Notes under the pieces: generated by a model
Database searches by the model: none
What the model saw: the letters and a program-made list of their open reading frames with translations, nothing else
Told to the model about the DNA's origin: nothing
Part shown: piece by piece, positions 8,868 through 20,380 of the stretch
How the letters are laid out: each line of letters opens with the position of its first letter
Position numbering within the stretch: the stretch's first letter is position 1
Made by a program: the position numbers and the translations under genes
Origin: Piscibacillus salipiscarius JCM 13188
Lineage (GTDB): Bacteria > Bacillota > Bacilli > Bacillales > Alkalibacillaceae
Assembly: GCF_001311865.1 (NCBI RefSeq)
Contig: NZ_BBCD01000024.1
Coordinates: 1 to 44,026, forward strand
Direction: 5' to 3'
DNA: 44,026 nt

Positions 8868-11271
8868 TTAGTTACGTAATGGTTTTCCTTTTAATAGCAT
8901 GTGCTGCATACGCTGCTGAGTCTTCGCTTCACCAATTAAGCTTAAGAACGCTTCACGCTCTAAATCAAGTAAGTATTGTTCATCAACTAACGTTCCGTAT
9001 TTCAGACGACCGCCTGCTAGAACAAATGCTAGTTTCTCAGCAATCTTAAGGTCATATTCAGATGCATAGCCACTGTTTGCAAGTCCTTTTGCACCAAGTA
9101 GCATCGTTGCGTAACCCGCTTCACCAACAACTGGTACTTTTTCACGTTTTGGCGGGTTAAAACCAGCGTTGTGTAAGCTTAAAACTTTTTGCTTAGCATC
9201 ATGAATTAAGTGGTCTCCATTTACGCTAATACTGTCTGTTCTTTCATCTAATAAACCGTTTTCAAATGCTTCAGCGGCAGATGTAGAAACTTTAGCCATT
9301 GCAATCTTTTCGAATACATCATTCGTTACTTTCTGAAGGTCAAAATCTACGCCTTCAGGAAGCCCTTTAAGCTGCTGAATATAGTATTCTTTGTTACCGC
9401 CACCACCAGGAATGAGGCCGACTCCAACTTCAACAAGACCCATGTAAGTTTCTTGTGAAGCTTGAACGCTGTGGGCTGGCAAGCAAACTTCAGTACCGCC
9501 GCCTAGGGTCATACCAAATGGAGCTGCAACAACTGGCTTTTCGTTATATTTAATATTCATCATCGCTTGTTGGAATTGTCTAATGACCATGTCTAACTCT
9601 GGGAAGTTAAAATCTTGCGCTTCCATGAGCATCATGCCAAGATTTGCCCCAACACAGAAGTTCTTACCTTGGTTTCCAATCACTAGACCCTTATAGTTCT
9701 TATTCACTTCCTCAAGCGACTGGTTGATCATTTGAATGGTATCTAAACCAATTGCATTGCTTTGTGAATGGAATTCTAGTAAGGCAACGTTATCGCCTAA
9801 GTCTATTAAGCTAGCACCAGCGTTTTTTCTTAATAACACCATTAGCTTGTTTGTGTAACTTAAGGTTTATTTCTTTAGGGTTAACTTCTTTTTCTACATA
9901 TTCACCATTATGGTAGAAGTACACTTTACCATTTTCCGTTTTATAGAATGATTCAATGCCTTTCTCAAGCATTTCATCAACCCATGCAGGAACGGTCACA
10001 CCTTCTTCTTTCATGCGTTCAACTGACTGTTTAACACCAATAGCATCCCACATTTCAAAAGGTCCAAGCTCCCAGCCGAAGCCCCATTTCATCGCTTCGT
10101 CAATGGCATTGATATCATCCGCAATTTCTCCTAAAAGTTCAGCTGAGTAAATTAGCGTTGGTTTGGAAATGTTCCAAACTAAGTCTCCAGCACGATCGCC
10201 TTTTGCATTTACAATGGCACGTACTTTACGTTTAGAACCTTTTTCTTGCTTAGCCATTTCAGTTGCTTGAGTTTTTAATTTCTTACGTTCTTCATAATCT
10301 AATGTCTCAGGATTTAACTCTAAGATCTGGCTTCCTTCTTTACCTTTTTTCTTCAGGAAAATCCTTGACCTGACTTGGCACCAAGCCAGCCTTTTTCATT
10401 CATTTGCTTCATGAATTCAGGAATAACAAACGCTTCTTTTTCGTTTCCATCGACATTGTCATAGACATTTTTTCGCAACATGGACAAATGTATCTAAGCC
10501 GACTACATCTAGAGTACGGAAAGTTGCACTCTTAGGTCTACCAATCATTGGACCAGTGACAGAATCAACTTCTCCAATCGAATAACCGCCTTTTAACATT
10601 TCTTTAACCGTTATTAGTAGCCCGTATGTACCAATACGGTTGGCGATGAAGTTTGGAGTGTCTTTCGCTTCAACAACACCTTTTCCAAGAACGTCTTCCC
10701 CAAATGTTTTCACAAAATCTAAGACTTTTGGATCTGTATCTTTATTCGGAATGACTTCTAATAACTTTAAGTAGCGAGGTGGGTTAAAGAAGTGCGTTCC
10801 TAAGAAGTGATTCTTAAAATCTTCTGAACGTCCTTCTGCCATCGCATTAATCGAAATACCTGATGTATTCGATGACACTAAAGTGCCATCTGTACGATGG
10901 GTTTCAACTTGCTCATATACCTTTTTCTTAATATCTAAGTTTTCAACAACCACTTCAATGACCCAGTCAACGTCTTTAATTTGCTCCATGTGATCATCAA
11001 AGTTACCAACTTGAATTAAATCAAGACTCTTCTTACTCGTAATTGGAGATGGTTTTTGCTTCTTAAGCTTCTCCTTATTACTAGCTGCAATACGATTACG
11101 TACTGCTGGGTCTTCTAATGTTAAACCTTTTTTCTTTTCAGCTTCAGTTAGTTCACGTGGCACGATGTCCAACATGAGCGTCGGGATTCCCACGTTAGCC
11201 AAGTGTGCGGCAATACCAGAACCCATCACACCAGAGCCTAATACTGCTGCGCGCTTGATTTTACGGTTCAT
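8868..11271 (-). CDS. fadN: 3-hydroxyacyl-CoA dehydrogenase/enoyl-CoA hydratase FadN (three frameshifts)
   Basis: Bifunctional beta-oxidation protein, about 800 residues when corrected. The N-terminal dehydrogenase half has the NAD loop GSGVMGSGIAAHLANVG, SSNTSGISI and THFFNPPRYLKLLEVI; the C-terminal half is a crotonase domain with GKNFCVGANLGMML and GGGTEVCLPAH, the order of Bacillus YusL and opposite to E. coli FadB. Start: ATG at 11269-11271 with AGGGGGG upstream. Breaks: extra base in 10468-10473, missing base near 10357-10360, extra base in 9823-9828, all homopolymers. First gene after the FadR operator. Confidence 0.94.
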
Positions 11272-11291
11272 GAAATGTTCCCCCCTGTTCT

Positions 11292-11309
11292 TGAATGAAT
11301 ACTCATTCA
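11292..11309. promoter_or_regulatory. FadR operator upstream of fadN
   Basis: TGAATGAATACTCATTCA, a near-perfect palindrome equal to the Bacillus FadR (TetR family) operator consensus TGAATGAMTANTCATTCA. It sits 20 bases upstream of the fadN start, downstream of a weak promoter candidate (TTTAAC, 17 bp, CATAAA on the minus strand), where a bound repressor would block transcription; long-chain acyl-CoA should relieve it. The fadR gene is not in the window. Confidence 0.9.
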
Positions 11310-11404
11310 TTTTTATGGTAAAAATATTGGATAGGTTAAACTACCCAATAAAATAATCTACTTTAACTATAAAATATTTTCAGATATTTCGCAAATACTT
11401 ATCA

Positions 11405-12325
11405 TTATTTTTTGAAAATTCCTTTTAACACAAAGGCTACGTTAGCTGGACGTTCAGCTAGACGTCTCATATTATAGCCAAACCAATCATTCCCATAAGG
11501 AACATAAACGCGCATCGTATAGCCTTCTTTAACTAGCTTCTCTTGAAGTTCTTGTCTAATACCATATAACATTTGAAATTCAAACTGGTCATTTGAGATC
11601 CCTTGTTCATTCACAAACTCTTTTGTGAAATCAATCATCGCATCATCATGTGTTGCGACAGCCGTATAATTTCCATTTGTTAAGTGCAGTTTAATGATCT
11701 TTTTAAAATTCTCATCCACATCTTTTTTATCTGGATAAGCTACCTTAGGTGATTCCTTATATGCCCCTTTAACTAAACGCAGATTCGGATTATATTGATC
11801 TAGGTGTTTAATGTCATCAACGGTTCTGTATAAGTAAGCTTGTAATACTGTTCCTAGACCATCATACTCTTGCTTTAATTCTTCAAATATATCTAATGTT
11901 AATTGACAGCGTTCATAGTCTTCCATATCAATCGTTACGAAAACACCATGCTTTTTCCCTGCTTCTAATATTTTACGCATGTTGTTCATAACGAGTTCCT
12001 TAGAAATGTCTAAGCCCATCGATGTCATTTTTAGTGAGAGCTGAGAATCTAGATTTTGACTAGCGATGGTCTCTATTGCACGTACGCATTGTTCTGTACG
12101 TTCACGAGCTTCGTTTTCATCGTTAACAAACTCCCCTAAATGGTCTAGTGTGACCGTCATACCTTTTTATTAAGCTCACGAATAGCTTCTGCTGCTTCTT
12201 CTATCGTTTCGCCCGCTACAAAACGTGACGCGAACATTTTTAAAGCCATACTTTTTGGCTAATTTAGTAAAAAACTTGTTATTAGATAGGAATAAGAAAA
12301 ACTTACGCATTAACTTCTCAATCAT
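11405..12325 (-). CDS. fadM: proline dehydrogenase-like protein FadM (two frameshifts)
   Basis: Frame-corrected product of about 306 residues of the FAD-dependent proline dehydrogenase family: MTVTLDHLGEFV, VTIDMEDYERCQLT, LRLVKGAYKESP, QMLYGIRQEL and the C-terminal VPYGNDWFGYNMRRLAERPANVAF barrel motifs. It is the fadN-linked paralogue seen in Bacillus, so an oxidoreductase role linked to lipid breakdown is possible; proline oxidation is not excluded. Start ATG at 12323-12325 follows GGGGGGG. Breaks at homopolymers 12237-12241 (one extra) and 12163-12167 (one missing). Confidence 0.88.
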
Positions 12326-12355
12326 GATGTTCCCCCCCAATTGCTTCTATATATG

Positions 12356-12375
12356 TGAAACCGGTTTCTATTTTA
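12356..12375 (-). promoter_or_regulatory. cre-like palindrome and -10 box upstream of fadM
   Basis: GAAACCGGTTTC (12357-12368) is a perfect palindrome inside TGAAACCGGTTTCT, resembling the CcpA target TGAAARCGYTTTCA. It directly follows a minus-strand -10 candidate TAAAAT (12370-12375), so a bound CcpA would cover the start point and repress. The -35 box is weak. Confidence 0.6.
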
Positions 12376-12449
12376 CCATTTTTCGACAAAAAGATAACTA
12401 AAATTTTGGGAAAAATGATTCTTTTGCTTCTCCAAAAATTCAAACACTA

Positions 12450-12487
12450 AAAAGCCCCTATCGTTGCACTGGCAACAATAAGGGCTT
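12450..12487 (-). terminator. DUF302 gene terminator
   Basis: Long hairpin AGCCCTTATTGTTGCC / CAACGATAGGGGCT followed by TTTTT on the minus strand, directly after the stop at 12494. Confidence 0.85.
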
Positions 12488-12493
12488 CATTAA

Positions 12494-12886
12494 TTATTTA
12501 GCTGCTTGATCAATTGCGTTCATCATTGTCTTCTCGATGTCTTTAGCAAAATCTTTTACGTCTTGCTGATCGATGTTTTCCATTAATACAGTAGGTCTCG
12601 GCATTCCGATCTTAGTACTACCATCCTTACTAGAATAAACAACTACTTTACAAGGAAGGAAGTAGCTGACCTTTTCTTCCATTTCTAACACTTCACTTGC
12701 AGCCTTTGGATTACAAACTTCTAAAATCCTAAATGTTTGGGTGAAATTATCAAATCCCTTGTTATGAAGTGTTTCTTTTACATCAAAATCCCAAAGTACA
12801 CCAAACTTTACTTCTTTTAATGAATTGGATAGCGCTTCAACAGCTTCATCTACCGACTGACTAGTAGTAACTGTATAATCAAACAT
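12494..12886 (-). CDS. DUF302 family protein
   Basis: Intact 130-residue protein of the DUF302 family (small alpha/beta proteins of unknown function). The family signature is visible: VKFGVLWDFDVKETLHNKGF, then ILEVCNPKAASEVL and VSYFLPCKVVVYSS with the two conserved cysteines, followed by IGMPRPTVLM. No signal peptide or membrane segment. Start ATG follows GGAGGGATTAGTC. Monocistronic, between fadM and the divergent zinc operon; whether zinc or redox links them is not shown. Confidence 0.85.
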   Translation of the reverse strand: MFDYTVTTSQSVDEAVEALSNSLKEVKFGVLWDFDVKETLHNKGFDNFTQTFRILEVCNPKAASEVLEMEEKVSYFLPCKVVVYSSKDGSTKIGMPRPTVLMENIDQQDVKDFAKDIEKTMMNAIDQAAK

Positions 12887-12971
12887 GACTAATCCCTCCT
12901 ATTTAAATCTATAGTCATTATACCCAAAATACATTCAACACAAAACATTACCTAAATCGTAAGCGTTCCTA

Positions 12972-13000
12972 TTTACAAATCGTAATCATTACGATAAACT
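12972..13000 (+). promoter_or_regulatory. zinc operon promoter with Zur box
   Basis: TTTACA (12972-12977), 17 bp, TAAACT (12995-13000) form the promoter. The 17-bp spacer is almost entirely the perfect palindrome ATCGTAATCATTACGAT (12979-12995), the Bacillus Zur box. A second, weaker copy of its left half (ATCGTAAGCGTTCC, from 12956) lies 23 bp upstream. Zinc-loaded Zur would block RNA polymerase directly. Confidence 0.9.
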
Positions 13001-13045
13001 AAAAAAGTCAACAAGGAATTGAATTATATTTTGGAGGATACAACT

Positions 13046-14005
13046 ATGAAAATTATTAAATTACTAAGCGTAATGATTATTGGACTTATTCTTTTATATG
13101 CTTGTCAAAACACATCATCTTCAACATCTGAAGATCAAACCGAACATCATAAAATTGTGACTTCGATTTATCCAATTGAGTATATCGTTTCAGAGATTGG
13201 CGTTGATGTGGTCACTGTTGAGACAGTCGTACCTTCTGGAGCCGACGCTCATTCATATGAACCATCAACCAAAACGATGCTTGAGCTCAGTGAGGCAGAC
13301 GGTTTCTTCTATATCGGTGAGGGAATGGAAAGCTTTTCTGAAACAATGGCTGAAACAGTCAATAATGAAGGCGTTCAGACTTTAGAACTCGCTAAGCACC
13401 ACGATCTATTCGAAACGATCCATAACGAAGAAGTGGCCGTAACAGCGGAGTCTAATGAAGATGAACACGAAGGCCATAATCACGGCGAATTTGATCCGCA
13501 CTTTTGGCTGGATCCAACGAGAATGGTTGAAGCGGGTGACGTAATCCTTGATCAGCTAATCACGATGTACCCTGAACAAGAAGATACACTCAAACAAAAC
13601 TTTGAAACTTTTAAAGATAATATGAACGACTTAGACCAGCAATACCAATCAAGTTTCGAAAATGAGATTAACATCTTAGTAACTCATAAATCCTTTTCGT
13701 ATCTTGAACAACGTTATCCAATTAAACAATATTCAATTAGAGGTCTGTCGTCATCTCAGGAGCCATCTCAGAAAGAACTACTGCAACTTTTTGACCAAAT
13801 AGAAAATATGGAATTGGAGCACATTATATTAGAAACAAACTCCGAAGACCGTTTAGCCAAAACAATTGCGGAAGAAATGGAACTTACGCCATATTATCTA
13901 AGTAACCTCTCTTCAAGAACTGAAGAACAAATTAATCAAAATAAAGATTACTACGATATCATGATTGATAATTTAAATGTATTAAAAGAGATAAAGGGTG
14001 ATTAA
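13046..14005 (+). CDS. znuA: zinc ABC transporter substrate-binding lipoprotein
   Basis: Captures Zn(II) outside the membrane. The 319-residue protein has a lipoprotein signal (IGLILLYACQN), the metal site motifs GADAHSYEPS, the His/Glu-rich loop HEGHNHGEFDPHFWLDP (near 145) and VTHKSFSYLEQRY, as in ZnuA/AdcA proteins. I start at the ATG at 13046, which follows TTTTGGAGGATACAACT; an upstream in-frame start at 13019 has no ribosome site. First gene of znuA-znuC-znuB-zur and directly under the Zur box. Confidence 0.95.
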   Translation: MKIIKLLSVMIIGLILLYACQNTSSSTSEDQTEHHKIVTSIYPIEYIVSEIGVDVVTVETVVPSGADAHSYEPSTKTMLELSEADGFFYIGEGMESFSETMAETVNNEGVQTLELAKHHDLFETIHNEEVAVTAESNEDEHEGHNHGEFDPHFWLDPTRMVEAGDVILDQLITMYPEQEDTLKQNFETFKDNMNDLDQQYQSSFENEINILVTHKSFSYLEQRYPIKQYSIRGLSSSQEPSQKELLQLFDQIENMELEHIILETNSEDRLAKTIAEEMELTPYYLSNLSSRTEEQINQNKDYYDIMIDNLNVLKEIKGD

Positions 14006-14006
14006 C

Positions 14007-14762
14007 ATGTCTAAACCCATTTTAACGGTAAGGAATGTATCCCACCGTTATGAAAAGCAACCAGTACTTGAAAATATAACTTTTGAAATTAATAAAGGTT
14101 CATTCGTAGGTTTAGTAGGGCCAAACGGGTCTGGCAAAACCACTTTAATCAAACTGCTGTTAGGTATTGAAAAATTACAGCGTGGTGAGATTTCAGCATT
14201 TGGCCAGCCCATTCAAAAGTTTAAAAATAAAGGCCGCATTAGTTATGTTTCTCAGAAGGCAAACTCTTTTGGACGTGGATTCCCAGCGACTGTAAAAGAA
14301 GTAGTATCCATGGGAGTCATGCATAATCAAAAACCATTACTTCCAGGTCAGAAAAACACATTAGAGCTAGTTAAACACGCCCTTAAACAAGTCAACATGG
14401 AGGATTACCTTAACCGTAACATTGGTGACTTGTCTGGCGGACAGCAGCAACGTGTCTTTATCGCAAGAGCTATTGCAAATGAACCTGAACTTCTCATTTT
14501 AGATGAACCAACTGTAGGCGTGGACTCACAAAACGTCGAGCAATTTTATCAGCTATTGTCACGTTTAAATCAAGATCTGGGTATTACACTCGTATTAGTT
14601 TCACACGATATTGGAGCCATTACGACTTATGTTACAGATTTATTATGTTTGAATAGGACGATCCACTACCACGGAAATCCGAATGACTTTGAAAATATGC
14701 CAGATGAACAACGTTCTAAACTGTATGGACACAACATTAATACCATCACACACGATCACTAG
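14007..14762 (+). CDS. znuC: zinc ABC transporter ATP-binding protein
   Basis: ATPase of the zinc importer, 251 residues, intact: Walker A GPNGSGKTT, Q-loop in ISYVSQKANSFGRGFPATVKEVV, signature LSGGQQQR, Walker B LLILDEPTVGVD, H-loop VSHDIG. It ends in a His-bearing tail (YGHNINTITHDH). The ATG at 14007 follows GGGTGAT; it starts one base after the znuA stop, so the genes are coupled. Confidence 0.95.
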   Translation: MSKPILTVRNVSHRYEKQPVLENITFEINKGSFVGLVGPNGSGKTTLIKLLLGIEKLQRGEISAFGQPIQKFKNKGRISYVSQKANSFGRGFPATVKEVVSMGVMHNQKPLLPGQKNTLELVKHALKQVNMEDYLNRNIGDLSGGQQQRVFIARAIANEPELLILDEPTVGVDSQNVEQFYQLLSRLNQDLGITLVLVSHDIGAITTYVTDLLCLNRTIHYHGNPNDFENMPDEQRSKLYGHNINTITHDH

Positions 14763-14777
14763 AAAGGGGCGAGTAGG

Positions 14778-15637
14778 TTGTTAGATGCATTATTTCAATA
14801 TGAATTATTAAGAAACACTTTTTATACTGGATTGCTTGTCGGACTTATTGCCCCTTTATTAGGTGCTTTTATTGTCGTAAGGCGCCAGTCAATGATTGCA
14901 GACGGTTTGTCTCACGTCACCTTAGCTGGACTGGCATTTGGTCTTTTAATGCAAAATATACTTTATTAATTTTCACGCCATTTCATACGGGCATTTTGTT
15001 TTCAGTAATAGGAGCACTTATTATTGAAAATTTACGCGAAGTCTATAAAGCTTTCCAGGAAATTGCGATTCCGATTATTTTATCTGTCGGTGTTGGGTTA
15101 AGCATTGTATTTATTGCCTTAGCTGATGGAATTAGTACTGATATTTACAGTTATTTATTTGGGTCCATCGCAGCTATTAGTAGCGAAGATTTACGCTTAA
15201 TTCTATTTATAACATGGTTAGTCGTATCATTTATTGTTTTAAGCTACAAAGAATTATTTGCCCTATCATTTGATTCTGAGTTTGCGATTGTGTCTGGTGT
15301 TAAGGCTAAAACGCTTAATTTTATATTTATCTTAATGACAGCACTTGTCATATCAGCGTCCATTCGTATTGTTGGTGTATTACTCGTATCAGCACTGATG
15401 ACATTACCTGTTGCAACAGCGATGAGACTAGCGAAAAGTTTTAAACAGACTATTTTTTATAGTATTATGTTTGGTGAGGTCGCTATTATAATAGGACTCA
15501 TAACAGGTTATTATTTTGAAATTCCGCCTGGTGGTACGATTGTCATTACATCAGCTTTACTACTAGGCTTTATTCTACTATTCAAGAAGATCACAGCCTC
15601 ACGAACACTAAAAAAGGATGATGGTTATGCAGCTTAA
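14778..15637 (+). CDS. znuB: zinc ABC transporter permease (frameshift)
   Basis: Membrane subunit of the zinc importer, about 286 residues after correction, with roughly eight hydrophobic segments and the ABC-3 family stretches LLGAFIVVRRQSMIADGLSHVTLAGLA and VSALMTLPVATAMRLAKSFKQTI. Start TTG at 14778 follows GAAAGGGGCGAGTAGG. One T is missing from the run at 14962-14964; adding it joins MQNILLLIFTPFHTGILFSVIGAL. Overlaps the zur start by 11 bases. Confidence 0.93.
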
Positions 15638-16036
15638 TCAAGCTCTATCAATCTTAAAAGAAGAAGGTTATAAGTATACAACAAAACGGGAAGATATTTT
15701 AAACTTCTTTAATCAAGAAGATGGTTATCGAACAGCTAATGATGTCTTACAATTTCTAAGTGGAAAATATAACGGCATAAGCTATGACACCATCTATCGA
15801 AATTTACACCTTTTAGTGAGTTAAATATACTAGAGTCGACTGAACTTAGTGGAGAAAAGCACTTTAGACTGTCATGTGGCCATGATGAACACCATCACCA
15901 TTTTATATGTAAGTCTTGCGGAAAAACAAAGGCTATTAAATCATGTCCTATGAATCTTTTAAATGTAGACTTTAACGGCTATTTGATCGAAAATCATAAG
16001 TTTGAAATTTACGGCTTATGTCCGAAATGTAACTAA
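15627..16036 (+). CDS. zur: zinc uptake regulator Zur, Fur family (frameshift)
   Basis: Fur-family repressor, about 136 residues corrected. N-terminal winged helix ([39 protein letters not shown]), then the metal half with [17 protein letters not shown] (His cluster and CxxC) and the C-terminal CPKCN, the two CxxC pairs of the structural zinc site. A missing T at 15817-15822 breaks the frame. Start ATG at 15627 follows AAGGATGATGG. Being in the operon it represses makes it autoregulated through the box at 12979-12995. Confidence 0.94.
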
Positions 16037-16106
16037 GAAAAAGTGGTTCTGGGTCCCCCGTGGAAAGCGAGGGCCTAACCTGTAAGGTTTAAATATTTTT
16101 CATTTT

Positions 16107-16140
16107 AAAAAGCAGCAGGTGCTTAAAACCTGCTGCTTTT
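16107..16140. terminator. bidirectional terminator between zur and ftsW-family gene
   Basis: AAAAGCAGCAGGTgcttaaAACCTGCTGCTTTT: perfect arms with A-run on one side and T-run on the other, serving both convergent genes. Confidence 0.92.
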
Positions 16141-16146
16141 ATTGAT

Positions 16147-17314
16147 TTATTTAACTGTACGAAGTGGCTGCTGAGTTGGTACATCTTCATCTGCTTCTTC
16201 TACATAACCACGTTTCATATTACCTTTGATTGCCACGTTCATAAGCACACCCAGTGTCGCAAACGTAATTAACATCGAAGAACCACCATAACTTATTAAA
16301 GGAAGCGTGATCCCCGTAATTGGCATACTTCCAGAGATTGCACCTAGATTAATAATGGCCTGACTGATAATTTGAAAAGTAATTCCAAGTGCTAATAAAC
16401 GTCCGAAACGATCCGGAGCACGCTTGGCAATCATAACACCTTTATACATCAATGCCATAAACGTTATGATGACAAACAGGACACCAAATAATCCGAGTTC
16501 TTCTGCAATCACCGACATGATGAAATCAGTATGAGCCTCTGGCAGATAACCTGCTTTTTGTACCCCGTTACAATCCAACACCATTCACCTTCCCTGATGC
16601 AATAGCAATTAACGATTGAATAAGCTGATAGCCTTCACCTGAAGGATCTTCAAATGGGCTAAGGAATGAAGTAAAACGGTCGCGGCGATATCCTGCTCCA
16701 AAAATTAAAACCAAAACCAATGCAATGGCTGCCCCACCAATTGTGAATAGATGTCTAAATCTAGCACCTGAGAATAACAATATAATTCCACAGGCAATCA
16801 AAATGGAAGTTGCCGTTCCTAAGTCAGGCTGCAATACGATCAAACCGAACACAAACCCAAGTAATAAAATCGGGGGTAGGACACCTTGTTTAAAATCATC
16901 TAAACGATCTTGTTTTCTCGTTAGTATATGTGAGAAATACAAAACCATCGTAATTTTAGCAAGCTCAGATGGTTGGAACAGAAAAATTTTAAAATCTAAC
17001 CAGCGAGTTGCCCCATTAACAGTAACACCCATACTAGTTAATACTAAAACTAAGAATATGACGGTTATTATAAATGCGGGCTGCGTTAATTTTCTTAATG
17101 AACGATAAGAAAACATACTCGAGAAAAAGAAAATGACGAGCCCTAAGACCAGCCAAATCCTCTGCCGTTCGAAATAATAACCTGAATCATTTATGGAAGG
17201 GTCTAGTCCTGCTTCAACAAAACTAGCACTATAGACCATAACTAGTCCAAACAATGAAAGTAATAATATAATAACTAATAACGGATAATCTAAATTTCTT
17301 AAATGTTTTTTCAA
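16147..17314 (-). CDS. FtsW/RodA/SpoVE family peptidoglycan glycosyltransferase (frameshift)
   Basis: SEDS-family polytopic membrane protein, about 389 residues after correction, polymerising lipid II for the cell wall. Family motifs: VNGATRWLDFKIFLFQPSELAKI, LQPDLGTATSIL, HTDFIMSVIAEELG and GITLPLISYGGSSMLI. Start probably TTG at 17312-17314 (AGGATGGTG six bases upstream); in-frame ATGs at 17326 and 17341 are alternatives. The break at 16565-16572 reads GVGL-stop; restoring two bases gives the family VGLGNGVQK, so this is a 2-nt deletion. FtsW, RodA and SpoVE cannot be separated with certainty; alone here, without a division cluster. Confidence 0.88.
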
Positions 17315-17390
17315 CCCTAACACCATCCTATTTAATATCATAACTTAAAAGCAGGACAAACAGAATAGGATATTTGACTGAATTATGTAT

Positions 17391-17422
17391 AAAGGCTATC
17401 CAGGTCTTCCCTAGATAGCCTT
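17391..17422 (-). terminator. ABC-F gene terminator
   Basis: AAGGCTATC/GATAGCCTT arms around a GTCTTCCC loop, followed by TTTATA on the minus strand, just after the stop at 17427. Short T-run, so moderately strong. Confidence 0.65.
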
Positions 17423-17426
17423 GTGT

Positions 17427-19035
<1,609 letters not shown>

Positions 19036-19109
19036 GTTCAAAGTCCTCCACAAAATAAAATTAACCTTTTTCATTATAGCATCAATGTGAAGGGTTTGAC
19101 GAATGTTAA

Positions 19110-20240
19110 CTAAGGCTTTAACACAACCTTAATACAATTGTCTTCACGGCCATTGAAAATCTTATAACCATGGGGCGCTTCCTCAAGCGGAATTTTGTGC
19201 GTAATAATTTCAGTCGGATCGATTTTTTCATTTACAATCATGTCGTAAATCTTAGGCATAATTGGGATGACAGGTGCTTGCCCCATTTTTAACGTAACAT
19301 TTCTTGAAAAGAAGGCACCTAATGGAAAGACATTATAGTTACTGCCGTAAACACCCGTTAACTGTACCGTCCCTGATTTTTTAACGGCTTTAGTCGATAT
19401 TTGAATTGGCCCGAGTGTCCCGCCTTGAAGCTTTAATTTTTGTTCTAAAAATTCAAGTGGTGACTTTTTACCATCCATACCTACGCAATCAATGACAACA
19501 TCCGCGCCGCCTTTTGTTATTTCTTTTAAATGCTCTCCCATATCAGGGTATTTCGTGAACTCAAACACTTCTACTTGATTCGTACGCTTGGCATGATCCA
19601 TTCGATAATCTAAATAATCAATTGCTATCACCCGTTCTGCGCCTTTAAGCCATGCAAACTTTTGTGCCATTATCCCAATCGGCCCACAACCAAGTACAAT
19701 GACTGTATCTCCTTTTTTACCCCTGCGTGCTCTACACTCCAATAAGCCGTTGGAAGAACGTCCGATAAAATAATAGCGATTCATCATCCATTTCGTTTTC
19801 TTCTGGCACCACAAAAGGTGTGTAATTCGCAAACGGGACTCTTAGATACTCTGCTTGTCCTCCAGGGTAGTTTCCAAACTTTTCGGTGTAACCGAAATAA
19901 CCACCTGAATCGTAATGAGGATTCGAGTTGTCGCATTGACTAGTAATGCCTTGATCACAATAGACGCAATGACCACACGCAACATTAAAAGGAATAATGA
20001 CGCGATCACCTTTTTTACCCTGGTAACCTCAGGCCCAACCTCTTCAACAATCCCCATTGGTTCATGACCGATCATATATCCTTTTGGGAGTGGCATATTA
20101 CCTTGATAAAGGTGTAAATCCGAACCACAAATAGCGGTTGATGTAATTTTAACTATAATATCATCTTTCTTTTCAAGCTTTGGATCATCTTCTTCTGTCA
20201 CATCTACTTTATATGGCATTCGATAAGTCACTGCCCTCAT
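19110..20240 (-). CDS. zinc-dependent alcohol dehydrogenase, class III/AdhB-like (three frameshifts)
   Basis: Medium-chain dehydrogenase, about 377 residues corrected. Catalytic zinc ligands in STAICGSDLHLYQG and the GHEPMGIVEEVG motif; structural zinc cluster CGHCVYCDQGITSQC; NAD loop VLGCGPIGIMAQ. A C-terminal segment ITHKIPLEEAPHGYKIFNGREDNCIKVVLKP is typical of glutathione-independent formaldehyde-dehydrogenase-like enzymes. Start at the ATG at 20238-20240 (MRAVTY, GGAG upstream); an ATG at 20282 is less likely. Missing bases in homopolymers at 20011-20016, 19767-19770 and 19713-19718. Substrate not readable from sequence. Divergent from the MFS gene. Confidence 0.9.
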
Positions 20241-20380
20241 GTTCATCAGCTCCATTTTTCTTGTAGTTTTCCAGTAGAACATGGTTTTATTCGAAAACTC
20301 ACTTCCTTTTAATCCCTTTTATATAAAATGTTGAAATGAGCAAAGTAAATAGTAAAGAAATTAATAATGAGGGACACATG

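Noticed and set aside
14996..15637. Separate permease gene starting at 14996
   Set aside because: It lacks a ribosome site and the upstream frame supplies the missing first segments of the same permease.
16725..17108. Plus-strand frame of 127 codons
   Set aside because: It is the antisense shadow of the FtsW/RodA-family gene, whose protein has clear family motifs.
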